Notes: a model not told the origin generated them from the sequence alone. Counted from the first letter of the stretch, positions 26,257 to 35,210 are shown. The stretch: DNA of 64,000 bases from Anaerolineales bacterium (GCA_024763275.1 JANTFT010000003.1:1-64000), one strand, 5' to 3'. A program made the numbers and translations.

Positions 26257-27591
26257 ATGGATAAACCTGAAAAGATTGGCAAGCGCAGGACTCTGAGGCG
26301 AATAGCTCTGCTGCTGGGTTTCCTGGGACTGCTGATATTTGGGATAAGCTCTTGTAATTTTCCTGGTTTTGGGGCTATCTTACCGAACAGCTCTCCCACT
26401 GAAGTCTCCCAGGAGCAGCTTCCTACTCCCACGCCTCAACCGACACCGACTCCCAACATCCCCCTGATTCAACCCCGGACTTTGATCGTCTGGGTTCCCC
26501 CCCAGTTCGACCCCGCTAATGGATCGCTGGCCGGTGATATGTTCACATCACGGCTGGCTGAGTTTATTGCCAGAAGAACCCAGACCGATGTTCAGGTCCG
26601 GGTCAAAGCCCTCTCGGGAGAATTCGGGATGCTGGAATCCCTGCAGCTGACAGACAGTGCTGCCCCTGTTCTGATGCCCGATCTGGTGGCACTTCCCAGA
26701 CCTCTTTTAGAGCAGGCTTTTAAGGACGGCCTGCTGGTGCCTCTGGATGGGTACACGGAGGCGATCTCAGAAGATGACTGGTTCGATTACGCTGTCGATC
26801 TGGCGCAGAACGAAGGGCAGATTGTAGGAATACCCTTTGCCGGGGATATGATGGTGCTGGCTTATAAGAATGATACCGGTGAACAACCGCCTCCTGATTG
26901 GAACACTGTCCTGTCCTCTGGGAAAGCTATGGTTTTTCCAGCCTCTGATCCCCGGGCACTGGTCAGCCTGGCATTGTATCAGAGTTTGGATGGCAAACTG
27001 CAAGACGAAGATGGGAAACTGGTCCTGGAAGGGGATCCCATGCTGAAAGTCCTGAGCTATTACCAGGCAGCCCAGACTGCCAATGTTATGCCGTACTGGC
27101 TGACCCAGTTTGAAACCGCGGAGCAGGCTTGGAACTCATATCTGGATCGCCAGGCAACTCTGTCCATCACCTGGACCTCCCTGGTGCTGGGTTCTGAAAC
27201 ACCCAATACCAGCCTGGCCGCTGTACCTACCAGCGATGGGACGGCCTACAGTTATGCTGATGGCTGGGCCTGGGGAGTGGTTCCCTCAAATGAGGAAACA
27301 GAAGCTTTTGCAGTGGAGCTGGCGGAGTTTCTGACCGACAGCAGCTATTTGAACGCCTGGTCTCTGGAGAGCGGCTATTTGCCAGTGCGGGCCTCAGGCC
27401 TGGAAAGCTGGTCGGATACTCCCTTCTACGCTACCCTGAAACATCTGCTGCCTTACGCGATTCTGATCCCGGATATCTCCATTCAGGAGGAAATTGGGCC
27501 GGAGGTCCGGGACGCGGTAGTCAGCGTGCTGAAAGACCAGGTTGAACCGGCTACTGCCCTGGAAATCCTGCTGGAAGGTTTCCCGCAATAA
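26257..27591 (+). CDS. Lipoprotein, family 1 solute-binding-like
   Basis: Encodes 444 residues. A positive N-terminus and hydrophobic core end in ISSC (Cys33), a lipobox. A PTPTPQPTPTPN linker (about 57-70) leads to a two-lobe fold like family 1 sugar-binding proteins: LIVWVPPQFDP, GMLESL, PDLVALPRPLLEQA, a hinge strand IVGIPFAGDMMVLAYKND and AYSYADGWAWGVVPSN. Family 1 proteins feed ABC sugar importers; no permease or ATPase gene is adjacent, so it is an orphan or serves as a sensor. AAAGG precedes the ATG. It is followed by the rplS gene. Confidence 0.8.
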   Translation: MDKPEKIGKRRTLRRIALLLGFLGLLIFGISSCNFPGFGAILPNSSPTEVSQEQLPTPTPQPTPTPNIPLIQPRTLIVWVPPQFDPANGSLAGDMFTSRLAEFIARRTQTDVQVRVKALSGEFGMLESLQLTDSAAPVLMPDLVALPRPLLEQAFKDGLLVPLDGYTEAISEDDWFDYAVDLAQNEGQIVGIPFAGDMMVLAYKNDTGEQPPPDWNTVLSSGKAMVFPASDPRALVSLALYQSLDGKLQDEDGKLVLEGDPMLKVLSYYQAAQTANVMPYWLTQFETAEQAWNSYLDRQATLSITWTSLVLGSETPNTSLAAVPTSDGTAYSYADGWAWGVVPSNEETEAFAVELAEFLTDSSYLNAWSLESGYLPVRASGLESWSDTPFYATLKHLLPYAILIPDISIQEEIGPEVRDAVVSVLKDQVEPATALEILLEGFPQ

Positions 27592-27681
27592 AGGGAGAGC
27601 AAGAGGTTCGCTTCCTGAACGAGCTGGTATACCCTGCGGGAAATGGCTCTGGGCAACTTCCTTCCCAAATCATTTCCCACA

Positions 27682-27690
27682 TGATATAAT
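27682..27690 (+). promoter_or_regulatory. Extended -10 promoter of rplS
   Basis: TGATATAAT, a perfect TATAAT with TGn extension; TTCCCA lies 17 bases before. It gives a leader of about 63 bases. Confidence 0.55.
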
Positions 27691-27759
27691 CACCAGCCGT
27701 GTTTGAAACCGAATAAGTTGTACTGGACTGGCCCTGTCAATCCAGGAAGGAATTATCAA

Positions 27760-28110
27760 ATGGATGATCTGATCAAGGCGCTAGAAACGCCCGAGAACCC
27801 TAATATCCCCGAAATTCACACCGGGGATACTGTTACTGTGTTTGTGCGCATTAAAGAAGGCAGCAATGAACGGATCCAGCAGTTCAAAGGTGTCGTGATC
27901 CGCATTCATGGCACGGGAAACAGTGCGAGCTTTACCGTCCGGCGGATTGCCAGCAACGGCATCGGCGTGGAACGGACTTTCCTGACTCGCTCCCCGATTG
28001 TGGAAAAGGTCACCGTGCAGAGTGGGGGCCACACCCGCCGCTCCCGGCTGTATTTCCTGCGGCAGCGCAGCGGCAAGCGCGCTAAACTGCGCCAGAAATT
28101 CACATCCTGA
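27760..28110 (+). CDS. rplS: 50S ribosomal protein L19
   Basis: Encodes 116 residues from ATG 27760, which has AGGAAGGA ahead; an in-frame start at 27703 would add a non-homologous tail. Typical L19 blocks are HTGDTVTVFVRIKEG, RIQQFKGVVI, ASFTVRRIASNGIGVER and LTRSPIVEKVTV, then a basic tail ending RQRSGKRAKLRQ. L19 sits at the interface of the two ribosomal subunits near the 30S contact. It does not lie in the common rpsP-rimM-trmD-rplS operon, since none of those genes are nearby. Confidence 0.95.
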   Translation: MDDLIKALETPENPNIPEIHTGDTVTVFVRIKEGSNERIQQFKGVVIRIHGTGNSASFTVRRIASNGIGVERTFLTRSPIVEKVTVQSGGHTRRSRLYFLRQRSGKRAKLRQKFTS

Positions 28111-28132
28111 TTGAACGCAGAGCCATCAACCC

Positions 28133-28170
28133 CAGGGCATGGAGGTTTCCTCGATGCCCTGTTTGCTTTT
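28133..28170 (+). terminator. Terminator after rplS
   Basis: Eight-pair hairpin CAGGGCAT / ATGCCCTG with a 13-base loop, then TTTGCTTTT. It overlaps the first in-frame ATG of the next reading frame, which shows that the next gene starts later. Confidence 0.75.
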
Positions 28171-28195
28171 AAGGGGAAGTCTCTCCCCGAAAAAG

Positions 28196-29749
28196 ATGAG
28201 TATAATGAAGTCCATGAAACATCCTGGAATCGGATTCTTGCTCCTGATGGCTGCCCTGCTGACTTCCTGCCAGGGTTCCCGCCGAACTCCAGAGCCAGAA
28301 ACCACCCCCCCGCCGGTGGATTCCTTCGAGTTCTTTCGGGACGGGTATTATCAGGCACTGCTTCCCAGCTGGGAGGAATCTCCGGAGCTTGATCGAGAGA
28401 CGCTGCGCATGGTATACAGGGATGGTCAGTTCATCGCCATCACGCGTTATCAGAATCTACCGGAGATCTTCGCCAGGCAATTCCTGTCCTTCATAGAGGA
28501 AGATCCCAATGCCTATCTGGTCCAGCAATCTGTTCTGGAAGATAAACCGTTCTTTGAATTCACCACCCGGGAAGACAATCAAACCAAGCGCATCCAGGCA
28601 GTGCTGGACTACTGCCAGGGATATACCTATGTGTTGATCACAGGAGGCAGGGATACTGTCGAGAACGCTTCCTTGTTTGAAGAGGTTCTGGCTTCATCCA
28701 GCTGCCAGGATCCCTACCGGGTGCCTGACCTGGTGACCGGAAAGATTGGCCTGATGGTAAACCCTGCCCTGGATGATCCCTGGGAGGGATTTTATCCGGC
28801 CTTGCGTCTGGCAAAGGAAAACGGGGTCCAGGTTCTTCATACTTATCTGGATTGGGGAGGGGTGGAACCGGCGGCCGGTGAACGGGTCTGGGATTGGCAG
28901 GATGCCTTGATGGGCTACCGCCTTCAGGAAGGGTTTGAGATATCCCTGGTTGTGGATGTGATCCACACTACTGTGCGCGGTTCGCTGCCGGTGGATCTGG
29001 AGGGGAAACCCTTTGATGACCCGGAATTCATCGAACGCTTTTCTGATTTCATCAGCGAGGTCCTGGATCGCTACCCGGTCCAGTATCTCAGCATCGGCAA
29101 TGAGGTTAACGATTATTTTGTCGCTCACCGGGATGAGATCCCGGCTTATGAGACCTTCTTCCTGGCGGTCAGGGATCGGGTACATGCAGAACATCCAGAT
29201 GTTCAGGTAGCGATGACTTTCGCCTACCATGATGCGGAGAGCACGGATGCGGTCGATATTATTAAGCGCCTCGACCTGGGTGATTTCCTGCCCCTGACCC
29301 TGTATATTTACAGCCCGGGATTCGTTTTCGACCGGGCTCCGGAAGAACTGGAAGGATATCTGGGCCGCATACTAACTCTGGCAGACGATAAGCCGATTGC
29401 TATCGTGGAGACTGGTTGGAATACTGCGGAAAGCCTTTCTGGCAGTCAGGCAGATCAGGAGGTTTACCTCCGGGAGGTCTTCCGCCTCCTGGCAGAGAAC
29501 AGGGAGCAGGTTGAGTTCATTTCCTGGTTCTGTCTGCATGACAGCCAGCTGGAGAATTCCCGGAAAGCCGCCCAGACCTTCCTGCCGCCCGATTCGCCTC
29601 TGCTCCACGATGAGGCCTATCTGAGGGATTTTGTGGACTTTTTGAACTACTTCGGATTGAGGGAGAATGATGGCACTCCTAAACAGGCCTGGTTCGCATT
29701 CCAGGAAGAAGCCAGCGCCTACCTGGAAATTTTCGGGGAGAGCGAGTGA
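28196..29749 (+). CDS. Lipoprotein with clan GH-A glycoside-hydrolase-like domain
   Basis: Encodes 517 residues from ATG 28196 (an ATG at 28214 is possible; upstream ATGs lie in the rplS terminator). The signal ends LLTSC with Cys25. About 130 residues (40-170) form a beta-rich domain of the DUF1795/PsbP-like look (GYYQALLPSW). The rest is a TIM barrel: DWGGVEP, YLSIGNEVNDYF with acid/base Glu303 and IAIVETGWNT with nucleophile Glu405, the two glutamates of clan A hydrolases. The sugar is unknown; the barrel resembles GH5/GH53-type enzymes. It sits outside the membrane. The stop overlaps the murI start. Confidence 0.75.
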   Translation: MSIMKSMKHPGIGFLLLMAALLTSCQGSRRTPEPETTPPPVDSFEFFRDGYYQALLPSWEESPELDRETLRMVYRDGQFIAITRYQNLPEIFARQFLSFIEEDPNAYLVQQSVLEDKPFFEFTTREDNQTKRIQAVLDYCQGYTYVLITGGRDTVENASLFEEVLASSSCQDPYRVPDLVTGKIGLMVNPALDDPWEGFYPALRLAKENGVQVLHTYLDWGGVEPAAGERVWDWQDALMGYRLQEGFEISLVVDVIHTTVRGSLPVDLEGKPFDDPEFIERFSDFISEVLDRYPVQYLSIGNEVNDYFVAHRDEIPAYETFFLAVRDRVHAEHPDVQVAMTFAYHDAESTDAVDIIKRLDLGDFLPLTLYIYSPGFVFDRAPEELEGYLGRILTLADDKPIAIVETGWNTAESLSGSQADQEVYLREVFRLLAENREQVEFISWFCLHDSQLENSRKAAQTFLPPDSPLLHDEAYLRDFVDFLNYFGLRENDGTPKQAWFAFQEEASAYLEIFGESE

Positions 29750-30579
29750 TGACCCATCTCAAGAAGCAGAACGGTCCGATCGGCATCTTTGATTCCGGTG
29801 TTGGCGGGCTGTCTGTCTGGCGGGAAGTGCGCCGCCAGTTTCCCGAAGAAGACCTGATCTACCTTGGCGATCAGGCCCATGTGCCTTATGGGGAACGCTC
29901 CCGGGAGCAGGTCCTGGCGTATTCCAGGGGGATCATCCGCTACCTGCTTCACAAACAAACCAAATTAGTGATCATTGCCTGCAACACCGCTTCCGCTGTT
30001 GCCCTGGCAGAATTGAGGAACACATACCCTTCCCTGCCTTTCGTGGGTATGGAACCGGCGGTGAAGCCAGCGGCTCAGGAAACCAGCACAGGGGTAGTGG
30101 GCGTGCTGGCCACTCCGGCAACCTTTCAGGGCGACCTGTATGCTTCCACCGTGGAAAAATTCGCCAAGGGAGTGAAGGTTCTCCAGGACACCTGCCCGGG
30201 ATTGGTAGGCGAGATTGAGGCCGGGAGGATTGACAGCCGCCAGACCCGGCAGATCCTTGAGAGAGCTTTGCTGCCTATGCTGGCAGAAGGTGTGGACGAG
30301 ATCGTCATGGGCTGCACGCATTATCCCTTTGTGATCCCGCTCATCAGAGAAATTGCCGGGGAGGGCATCCAGGTGATCGATCCGGCGCCTGCTGTCGCCC
30401 GCCAGGCTGGGCGTCTGCTGACTGAATATGACCTGTTCAAGCAGTCTGGCAAGGAAGCTAAAACACGGTTCTACACCAGCGGGGATCCCGCGCACCTGAC
30501 CAGATTGCTGAAGCTGCTGCTGAGCCTGAATGACCAGGCCGCAGGTTTAAAGTGGGTAGAAGGAGAACTGCAGGAGTGA
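29749..30579 (+). CDS. murI: Glutamate racemase
   Basis: Encodes 276 residues from ATG 29749, whose A is shared with the upstream TGA. The family motifs are IGIFDSGVGGLSV, GDQAHVPYG, ACNTASAVAL with Cys78 and MGCTHYPFV with Cys189. The two cysteines are the acid/base pair that turn L-glutamate to D-glutamate for peptidoglycan. The enzyme is cytoplasmic. Its presence shows that the cell makes D-Glu, which fits a peptidoglycan-bearing or partly peptidoglycan-bearing wall. The neighbour upstream is an exported hydrolase-like protein. Confidence 0.96.
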   Translation: MTHLKKQNGPIGIFDSGVGGLSVWREVRRQFPEEDLIYLGDQAHVPYGERSREQVLAYSRGIIRYLLHKQTKLVIIACNTASAVALAELRNTYPSLPFVGMEPAVKPAAQETSTGVVGVLATPATFQGDLYASTVEKFAKGVKVLQDTCPGLVGEIEAGRIDSRQTRQILERALLPMLAEGVDEIVMGCTHYPFVIPLIREIAGEGIQVIDPAPAVARQAGRLLTEYDLFKQSGKEAKTRFYTSGDPAHLTRLLKLLLSLNDQAAGLKWVEGELQE

Positions 30580-30596
30580 GCCCGTCAGGGCAGGGG

Positions 30597-31589
30597 TCAA
30601 TCTCTATCTTTGATGCTGAACAGCAGGACAGCTGCCAGCGTTCCGCCTGAGATCAGCACTGCTATGATCACGACGGTGGGGTTCTTGGCGGTGGTCCTGA
30701 AGCGGGGTTCAGCTGCTGTTGCTGTCGCTGCAGGGATTGTGGGTGATGATGCCGATACCAGCGCAGTTCCCTGAAAACCGCTGGGAGAGGGGGTGTGGGT
30801 GAACCTGGGCGGTAGAGTAGGGCTGGGCTTGCCGATGGGGGTATTGGTAGGTGTATAGGACGGCCGCATGATCACCACATCGCCGGGATTTACGACTGTG
30901 TCAGGACCAAATCCATTCAGTGCCCTTACTTCTTCCAGGGGAATGTTGTAAACAGCAGCAATGATCCACAGGGTTTGCCCGCCGGCAACCGTGTGTTTGA
31001 CTGTCCCGTCAGCCCCTGGTGTGGAAATCATCACCGGGACCGCTGTAGGTATGACTGAGGGTCCAGGTGTCCCGGCTGGTGGGGGAACAGTCCAGCTGGG
31101 GAGGGGTTGGCCGATCCAGTAACCTGTCACTACCGTGTAGCAAACCAGATCTCCCGCATAGGCAACCCCGGCTCCGATGTATTGCGCTTCCGGGTTGTAA
31201 AGAGTCTCGAGCTGAGGGGGATCAACCCAGCGTTCTGCCATGATTTCTGTGATGGTCATGTCGGAACCACAAGCCTCATTTTCAAATACGAAAATATCTG
31301 TCCCGATTCCGAACCCTGCTTCCTCTGCCCGGTCCTTGACCGTTGAGCCATCCTCACCTTCCGCAGTCTCGAACCCCAGTGAGGCCTGGTACTGGCTGTG
31401 CTGCTGGGCGATTTCCAGCAGGGCGGGGTGGACGAGCAGGGCGGGCAGCCCTTTCCCAACGCGCAGTTGATTGACGGTGTTAATCACCGTGGTCGTGCTA
31501 TCGCCCTGAGCCTGGATGCCCCGCGCTAATAACAGTGAGAACATCAATGTCGCCGCTATCAGGAGGGGCTGGATCGGTTTGCGTTTCAT
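30597..31589 (-). CDS. Exported CAP-domain and LysM protein with C-terminal anchor
   Basis: Encodes 330 residues. A signal peptide (about 1-28, ending IQAQ) is followed by a CAP/SCP domain (about 34-155: VNQLRVGKGLPALLVHPAL, AQQHSQYQAS, ITEIMAERWVDPPQ). A Pro-rich linker leads to a LysM domain (about 192-240: VAGGQTLWIIAAVYNIPLEE, VVNPGDVVIM), a second linker of Pro/Thr and a final membrane helix (about 302-322). CAP domains have unclear jobs in bacteria (some bind lipids or peptidases); LysM binds peptidoglycan or chitin-like glycans. The layout suggests a wall-facing membrane protein. Confidence 0.82.
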   Translation of the reverse strand: MKRKPIQPLLIAATLMFSLLLARGIQAQGDSTTTVINTVNQLRVGKGLPALLVHPALLEIAQQHSQYQASLGFETAEGEDGSTVKDRAEEAGFGIGTDIFVFENEACGSDMTITEIMAERWVDPPQLETLYNPEAQYIGAGVAYAGDLVCYTVVTGYWIGQPLPSWTVPPPAGTPGPSVIPTAVPVMISTPGADGTVKHTVAGGQTLWIIAAVYNIPLEEVRALNGFGPDTVVNPGDVVIMRPSYTPTNTPIGKPSPTLPPRFTHTPSPSGFQGTALVSASSPTIPAATATAAEPRFRTTAKNPTVVIIAVLISGGTLAAVLLFSIKDRD

Positions 31590-31664
31590 GATTAGTAAGC
31601 CTGGCGCCGGTCTGAATACCGGAGTGAAACTCCAGAGACCCCACCGGATGGGATCAGATTTGAC

Positions 31665-32714
31665 TTATAATTCTCTTTTCAGGTTTTCGATGGCTGCCAC
31701 TGGTGTGGGGTCCACATCGTAGGCCATTGCCAGATAGTAGGCGGTGTAATCACCGAACTGGATCAAGCTCCACATCTGGGCCAGGCGGCTGCTGCCAGCA
31801 GCTTCGATTAGATCTGTACTGATCCCCTCCAGCATGAAATTCTTCCGGGTCAGGTCAATCCGCTTTTGATTGCGGGGATGATTGTGGCTCCCTTTTAGGA
31901 ACAGAGCAACAATCTTTCCCAAAACCCCTTCGGGGTTGACAACGCCAGCCAATGTGTTGTGGTCAGCCTCGGGCAGATCCTCATATTGCCCCCAGGCCTT
32001 GGCAACCTCGCTGATCTGTCCTTTCCAGCGCCGGGCCACAGGGGCCAGCAGATCTGCCCCGAATACGCTAACCCAGCGGTCTATCAGCTGACCGGCCAGG
32101 CGTTTGGCAGGATTCTGGTGATCCAGCAGTTCCGGGGCTAGCTTTTCACGCTGAGAGATCATTGTCCCGACAGCGTCCTGGATCTCCTTTGTGGGATCGG
32201 GTATATAACCCAACCGGAATAACACGTTCAGCAGCAGGGCAAAAGAATATCCGACCGCAGCCCTGGGCTGTCCGTGGTGGTCGAACTGCCATAGATCAAC
32301 GCCATGTTCACGCGCCAGGTTAGCGATCCTGCCGCCGGTTGTCACTGCTAGCAAGCTGCAGTCTCGCATCAGGCCTGCTTCCAGGGCGGAGAGGGTTTCC
32401 TCTGTATTTCCGGAGTGGGAAGAGGTGATCACCAGGGTGCAGGATCCGGCTGCCCAGGCAGGCAGCCCATAACCGCGGTGTACTTCCAGCGGAACCGTCC
32501 TCAAGGGAGCAGTATAGGCTTTTAACAGGTCTGCCCCGATCGCGGATCCACCCATGCCGGCAATCAATACCCGTTTGACCTCTTTCTTGTCGCTCAGAGA
32601 AAATCCGGAAGCTTCCTGCCAGGCTTTCTGGAGCTGTTCCGGCAGTCCGGATATCTCCCCCAGCATGTTCTGGGTATCAAGTTTTGGAAAATCTTCAGGG
32701 TTATTTAGGTTCAT
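31665..32714 (-). CDS. Bifunctional phosphoglucose/phosphomannose isomerase
   Basis: Encodes 349 residues. A SIS-type sugar-isomerase fold is shown by RVLIAGMGGSAIGADLLKAY, ITSSHSGNTEETLSAL and AAVGYSFALLLNVLFRLG, with the PGI/PMI-type C-terminal part (ADHNTLAGVVNPEGV). Such enzymes interconvert glucose 6-phosphate, fructose 6-phosphate and mannose 6-phosphate. They are known in Archaea and some bacteria, including Chloroflexota, in place of the classical PGI. It follows rsmI by 23 bases in an operon with the DUF951 gene. Confidence 0.88.
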   Translation of the reverse strand: MNLNNPEDFPKLDTQNMLGEISGLPEQLQKAWQEASGFSLSDKKEVKRVLIAGMGGSAIGADLLKAYTAPLRTVPLEVHRGYGLPAWAAGSCTLVITSSHSGNTEETLSALEAGLMRDCSLLAVTTGGRIANLAREHGVDLWQFDHHGQPRAAVGYSFALLLNVLFRLGYIPDPTKEIQDAVGTMISQREKLAPELLDHQNPAKRLAGQLIDRWVSVFGADLLAPVARRWKGQISEVAKAWGQYEDLPEADHNTLAGVVNPEGVLGKIVALFLKGSHNHPRNQKRIDLTRKNFMLEGISTDLIEAAGSSRLAQMWSLIQFGDYTAYYLAMAYDVDPTPVAAIENLKREL

Positions 32715-32737
32715 ACGATCCTTATATAAAGAGGGAC

Positions 32738-33565
32738 TTAGTCCCTGTCCAGTTCCTGCATTAAATCATAGATCTGGCTGCGAGGCCAGCCGGATTCTCT
32801 GGCCAGGGATTTGGCCAGCTGACTGGGGCTGGACTCCGCGGATGCCAATCCCCGCTGGATCCCTGCAACCAGCCGTGATTCGGGCCAGATCTCCCCGCTT
32901 TCCTTTCCGGCGATAACCAGGGTGATTTCCCCCCTGGATCCCTGGGCCTGGAAATGCTCCCCGGCAGAACTGATCGTTCCCCGGAAGATCTCCTCATGGA
33001 GCTTGGTAAGCTCGCGGGCCACAGCGATCTCCCGGTCACCCAGAATTGTCTGGCAGTCCCCCAGGGATTCTACCAGGCGGTGAGGAGTCTCCAGGAAGAC
33101 CAGCGTCCAGGGCAGATCCGTCACCTCCCGGAGCAGAGCCTGCCTGGCGGCAGTCTTGCGGGGCAGGTATCCCAGGTACAGGAAGCTGTCAGGGGCGATG
33201 CCCGATGCGGAGAGGGCCGCCACCGGCGCACTGGGGCCTGGAACCGGGATGACCTCATGCCCGGCCTTCACTGCGGCCTGCACCAGGTTGAAACCGGGGT
33301 CATTGATGGCCGGTGTGCCCGCGTCTGATACCAGCGCCAGGTCATGATTTTCCAGATGCTCCAGCAGAGCGGGGGCAGCTTTCTTTTTATTGTGGTCGTG
33401 GTAGGCGGTCAGCTCGGTGTGGATATCATAATGGTTCAGCAGTTTACGGGTTGTGCGGGTATCTTCCGCGGCTATCAAAGGGACTTCCCCTAATATACGG
33501 GTGGCCCGGAAGGTGAGATCCTCCAGATTTCCTATCGGTGTGGCGACCAGGTAGAGCTTACTCAT
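32738..33565 (-). CDS. rsmI: 16S rRNA (cytidine(1402)-2'-O)-methyltransferase
   Basis: Encodes 275 residues. The tetrapyrrole-methylase fold carries LYLVATPIGNLEDLTFRA, IAAEDTRTTRKLLNHY, LVSDAGTPAINDPG and VIPVPGPSAPVAALSASG, the RsmI set. It adds a 2'-O-methyl group to C1402 in the ribosomal P site. The last part (PSQLAKSLARESGWPRSQIY) is the usual C-terminal helical domain. The start overlaps the DUF951 gene stop by 8 bases, so the two are coupled in translation. PGI/PMI follows. Confidence 0.95.
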   Translation of the reverse strand: MSKLYLVATPIGNLEDLTFRATRILGEVPLIAAEDTRTTRKLLNHYDIHTELTAYHDHNKKKAAPALLEHLENHDLALVSDAGTPAINDPGFNLVQAAVKAGHEVIPVPGPSAPVAALSASGIAPDSFLYLGYLPRKTAARQALLREVTDLPWTLVFLETPHRLVESLGDCQTILGDREIAVARELTKLHEEIFRGTISSAGEHFQAQGSRGEITLVIAGKESGEIWPESRLVAGIQRGLASAESSPSQLAKSLARESGWPRSQIYDLMQELDRD

Positions 33566-33761
33566 GGGAGCGCTCCTGGAGGGAGAGATTGGTCTTCAAA
33601 CTGCGGGCTAGCTTGCGGCGCGGAAGCATGATCTGCCGACCGCATCCCAGGCATTCGATCTTGATATCAGCTCCCAGCCGGATCACTTTCCAGCGGTCTT
33701 CCCCGCAGGGATGGGTTTTCCGGAGTTTAAGGATGTCATTCAGTTCTAGATCTGGCAGCAT
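33558..33761 (-). CDS. DUF951 family small protein
   Basis: Encodes 67 residues. The core KTHPCGEDRWKVIRLGAD and IKIECLGCGRQIMLPRR match the DUF951 family, which is widespread in Gram-positive bacteria and has two or three conserved Cys (here HPCG, CLGC), perhaps a zinc site. The function is unknown. Its stop overlaps the rsmI start by 8 bases. Gene order DUF951-rsmI ties it loosely to translation. The usual size is 60-70 residues, so it is complete. Confidence 0.85.
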   Translation of the reverse strand: MLPDLELNDILKLRKTHPCGEDRWKVIRLGADIKIECLGCGRQIMLPRRKLARSLKTNLSLQERSHE

Positions 33762-33919
33762 GGAGGCATTATATCATTTTTAAAAATAGAGGCTTTCTCC
33801 CGGGAGATGGTAATTTCCCTGTCCCGCGGAATGTGATTTATACTTAGGTGAGGGCTGATGTTCCAGCTGAGTTCAGCTGGAGCTGTTAATGGAGCCATTT
33901 ACCAAACCTGGAGAGTTCG

Positions 33920-35047
33920 ATGACTGATCGAAGAATCGCCAATCTGGCAAAAACCCTGGTTCAGTATTGCGTCAGTGTCCGCGAGGGAGACCGGGTGGGC
34001 ATCATTGCCCAGCCCCCAGCGACACCTCTGGTGGGAGAAGTCCTGCGGGAAACCCTGCGGCAGGGGGGGTATCCTTATCTCTTGCCGTACTCCGTACCTC
34101 TGCCCACGCTGGCTTACCGGGATCTACCCCGGATATTCTTTGAGGAAGCCAGCGATGATCAGCTCCGCCATCAAGATCTGTTCTGGAAGATCCTCAATGA
34201 GGATTTTGATGTCCGTATCTTCATTCAAAGTGAATATGACACAAAGAGCCTAAGCGACATTCCCCCGGAGCGGTTGAGGATCCACCGCCAGGCCCACAAG
34301 GAGATATTTGACACTTATTTCCGGCGCATGTCCAGCGGAGATCTGCGCCGGGTCAGCACCCTCTTCCCCACCCAGGCCTATGCGGACGATGCTGGAATGA
34401 ACCTGAGCGAATTTGAGGATTACGTCTACAGTGCGACTTACAGCGACCGCGATGATCCGGTCGGGGAATGGAACCGGATCCGGGAAGAACAGCAGGCTCT
34501 GGTGGACTGGCTGCAGGGCAAAGAAGAAGTCCGCGTGCAGGGGCCCCATGTGGATCTGTCCTTGTCGATTGCCGGCAGGACATTCATCAACTCTGACGGG
34601 AAGCAAAATATGCCCAGTGGGGAAATCTTCACCGGCCCCGTGGAGGATTCCGCCCAGGGTTGGGTAAGGTTCACCCATCCGGCGATCCTCTCCGGCCGGG
34701 AGGTGGAAGGAGTGGAGCTGCAGTTCGAAAACGGCCGGGTGGTGAAGGCCTCAGCGAAGAAGAACGAGGATTTTCTGCTGACCATGCTGGACCTGGATGA
34801 GGGTGCCCGCTATCTGGGAGAATTCGCGGTGGGGACCAACAACATGATCAATCGCTTTATCAAGAAGATCCTCTTTGATGAAAAGATCGGCGGCACCATC
34901 CACATGGCTCTCGGAAAGGGCTACCCCATTACCGGCAGCGTGAACCAGAGCGCCATTCACTGGGACATGATCTGTGATATGCGGGATGGGGGACAGATAT
35001 TCGTGGATGATGAACTGTTCTACGATTCGGGCGAATTCAAGATCTAA
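33920..35047 (+). CDS. Aminopeptidase, M29 family
   Basis: Encodes 375 residues, close to the usual 370-410 for AmpS/AmpT-type enzymes. The M29 signatures are NMPSGEIFTGP (near 230), the GEFAVGTNNMI block, GTIHMALGKGYP and SAIHWDMICDM, with the Glu, His, Tyr and Asp residues that hold two divalent metals. These proteins remove N-terminal residues from peptides in the cytoplasm. No signal peptide is seen. The gene ends with a strong terminator and begins after a 158-base gap with the divergent DUF951 operon. Confidence 0.92.
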   Translation: MTDRRIANLAKTLVQYCVSVREGDRVGIIAQPPATPLVGEVLRETLRQGGYPYLLPYSVPLPTLAYRDLPRIFFEEASDDQLRHQDLFWKILNEDFDVRIFIQSEYDTKSLSDIPPERLRIHRQAHKEIFDTYFRRMSSGDLRRVSTLFPTQAYADDAGMNLSEFEDYVYSATYSDRDDPVGEWNRIREEQQALVDWLQGKEEVRVQGPHVDLSLSIAGRTFINSDGKQNMPSGEIFTGPVEDSAQGWVRFTHPAILSGREVEGVELQFENGRVVKASAKKNEDFLLTMLDLDEGARYLGEFAVGTNNMINRFIKKILFDEKIGGTIHMALGKGYPITGSVNQSAIHWDMICDMRDGGQIFVDDELFYDSGEFKI

Positions 35048-35066
35048 CGTTTGTTGGTATAACGAG

Positions 35067-35105
35067 AAAGGCGCAAAATCTGTTTTGCGCCTTTATTTAA
35101 TTGTT
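35067..35105 (+). terminator. Terminator after the M29 peptidase gene
   Basis: Twelve-pair hairpin AAAGGCGCAAAA / TTTTGCGCCTTT with a TCTG loop, then ATTTAATTGTT. Confidence 0.9.
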
Positions 35106-35201
35106 AATTCAATTGTTTTATTGCTGGAAAATCCCTTTTCACAGGCCTGGATTCAGAGTTCAGGTGCAAAACATCCCCTGATTTTTCGCCGATCTTGTCA
35201 A

Positions 35202-35210
35202 TGGTATAAT
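35202..35210 (+). promoter_or_regulatory. Extended -10 candidate before the M50 gene
   Basis: TGGTATAAT, perfect with TGn extension. The start codon is only 19 bases further on, so a transcript from here would lose part of the GAGGAG ribosome site; use is uncertain. Confidence 0.35.

Noticed and set aside
28139-28195. Earlier start of the glycoside-hydrolase-like lipoprotein
   Set aside because: The early ATGs lie in the rplS terminator hairpin, and the later ATG gives a normal lipoprotein signal.
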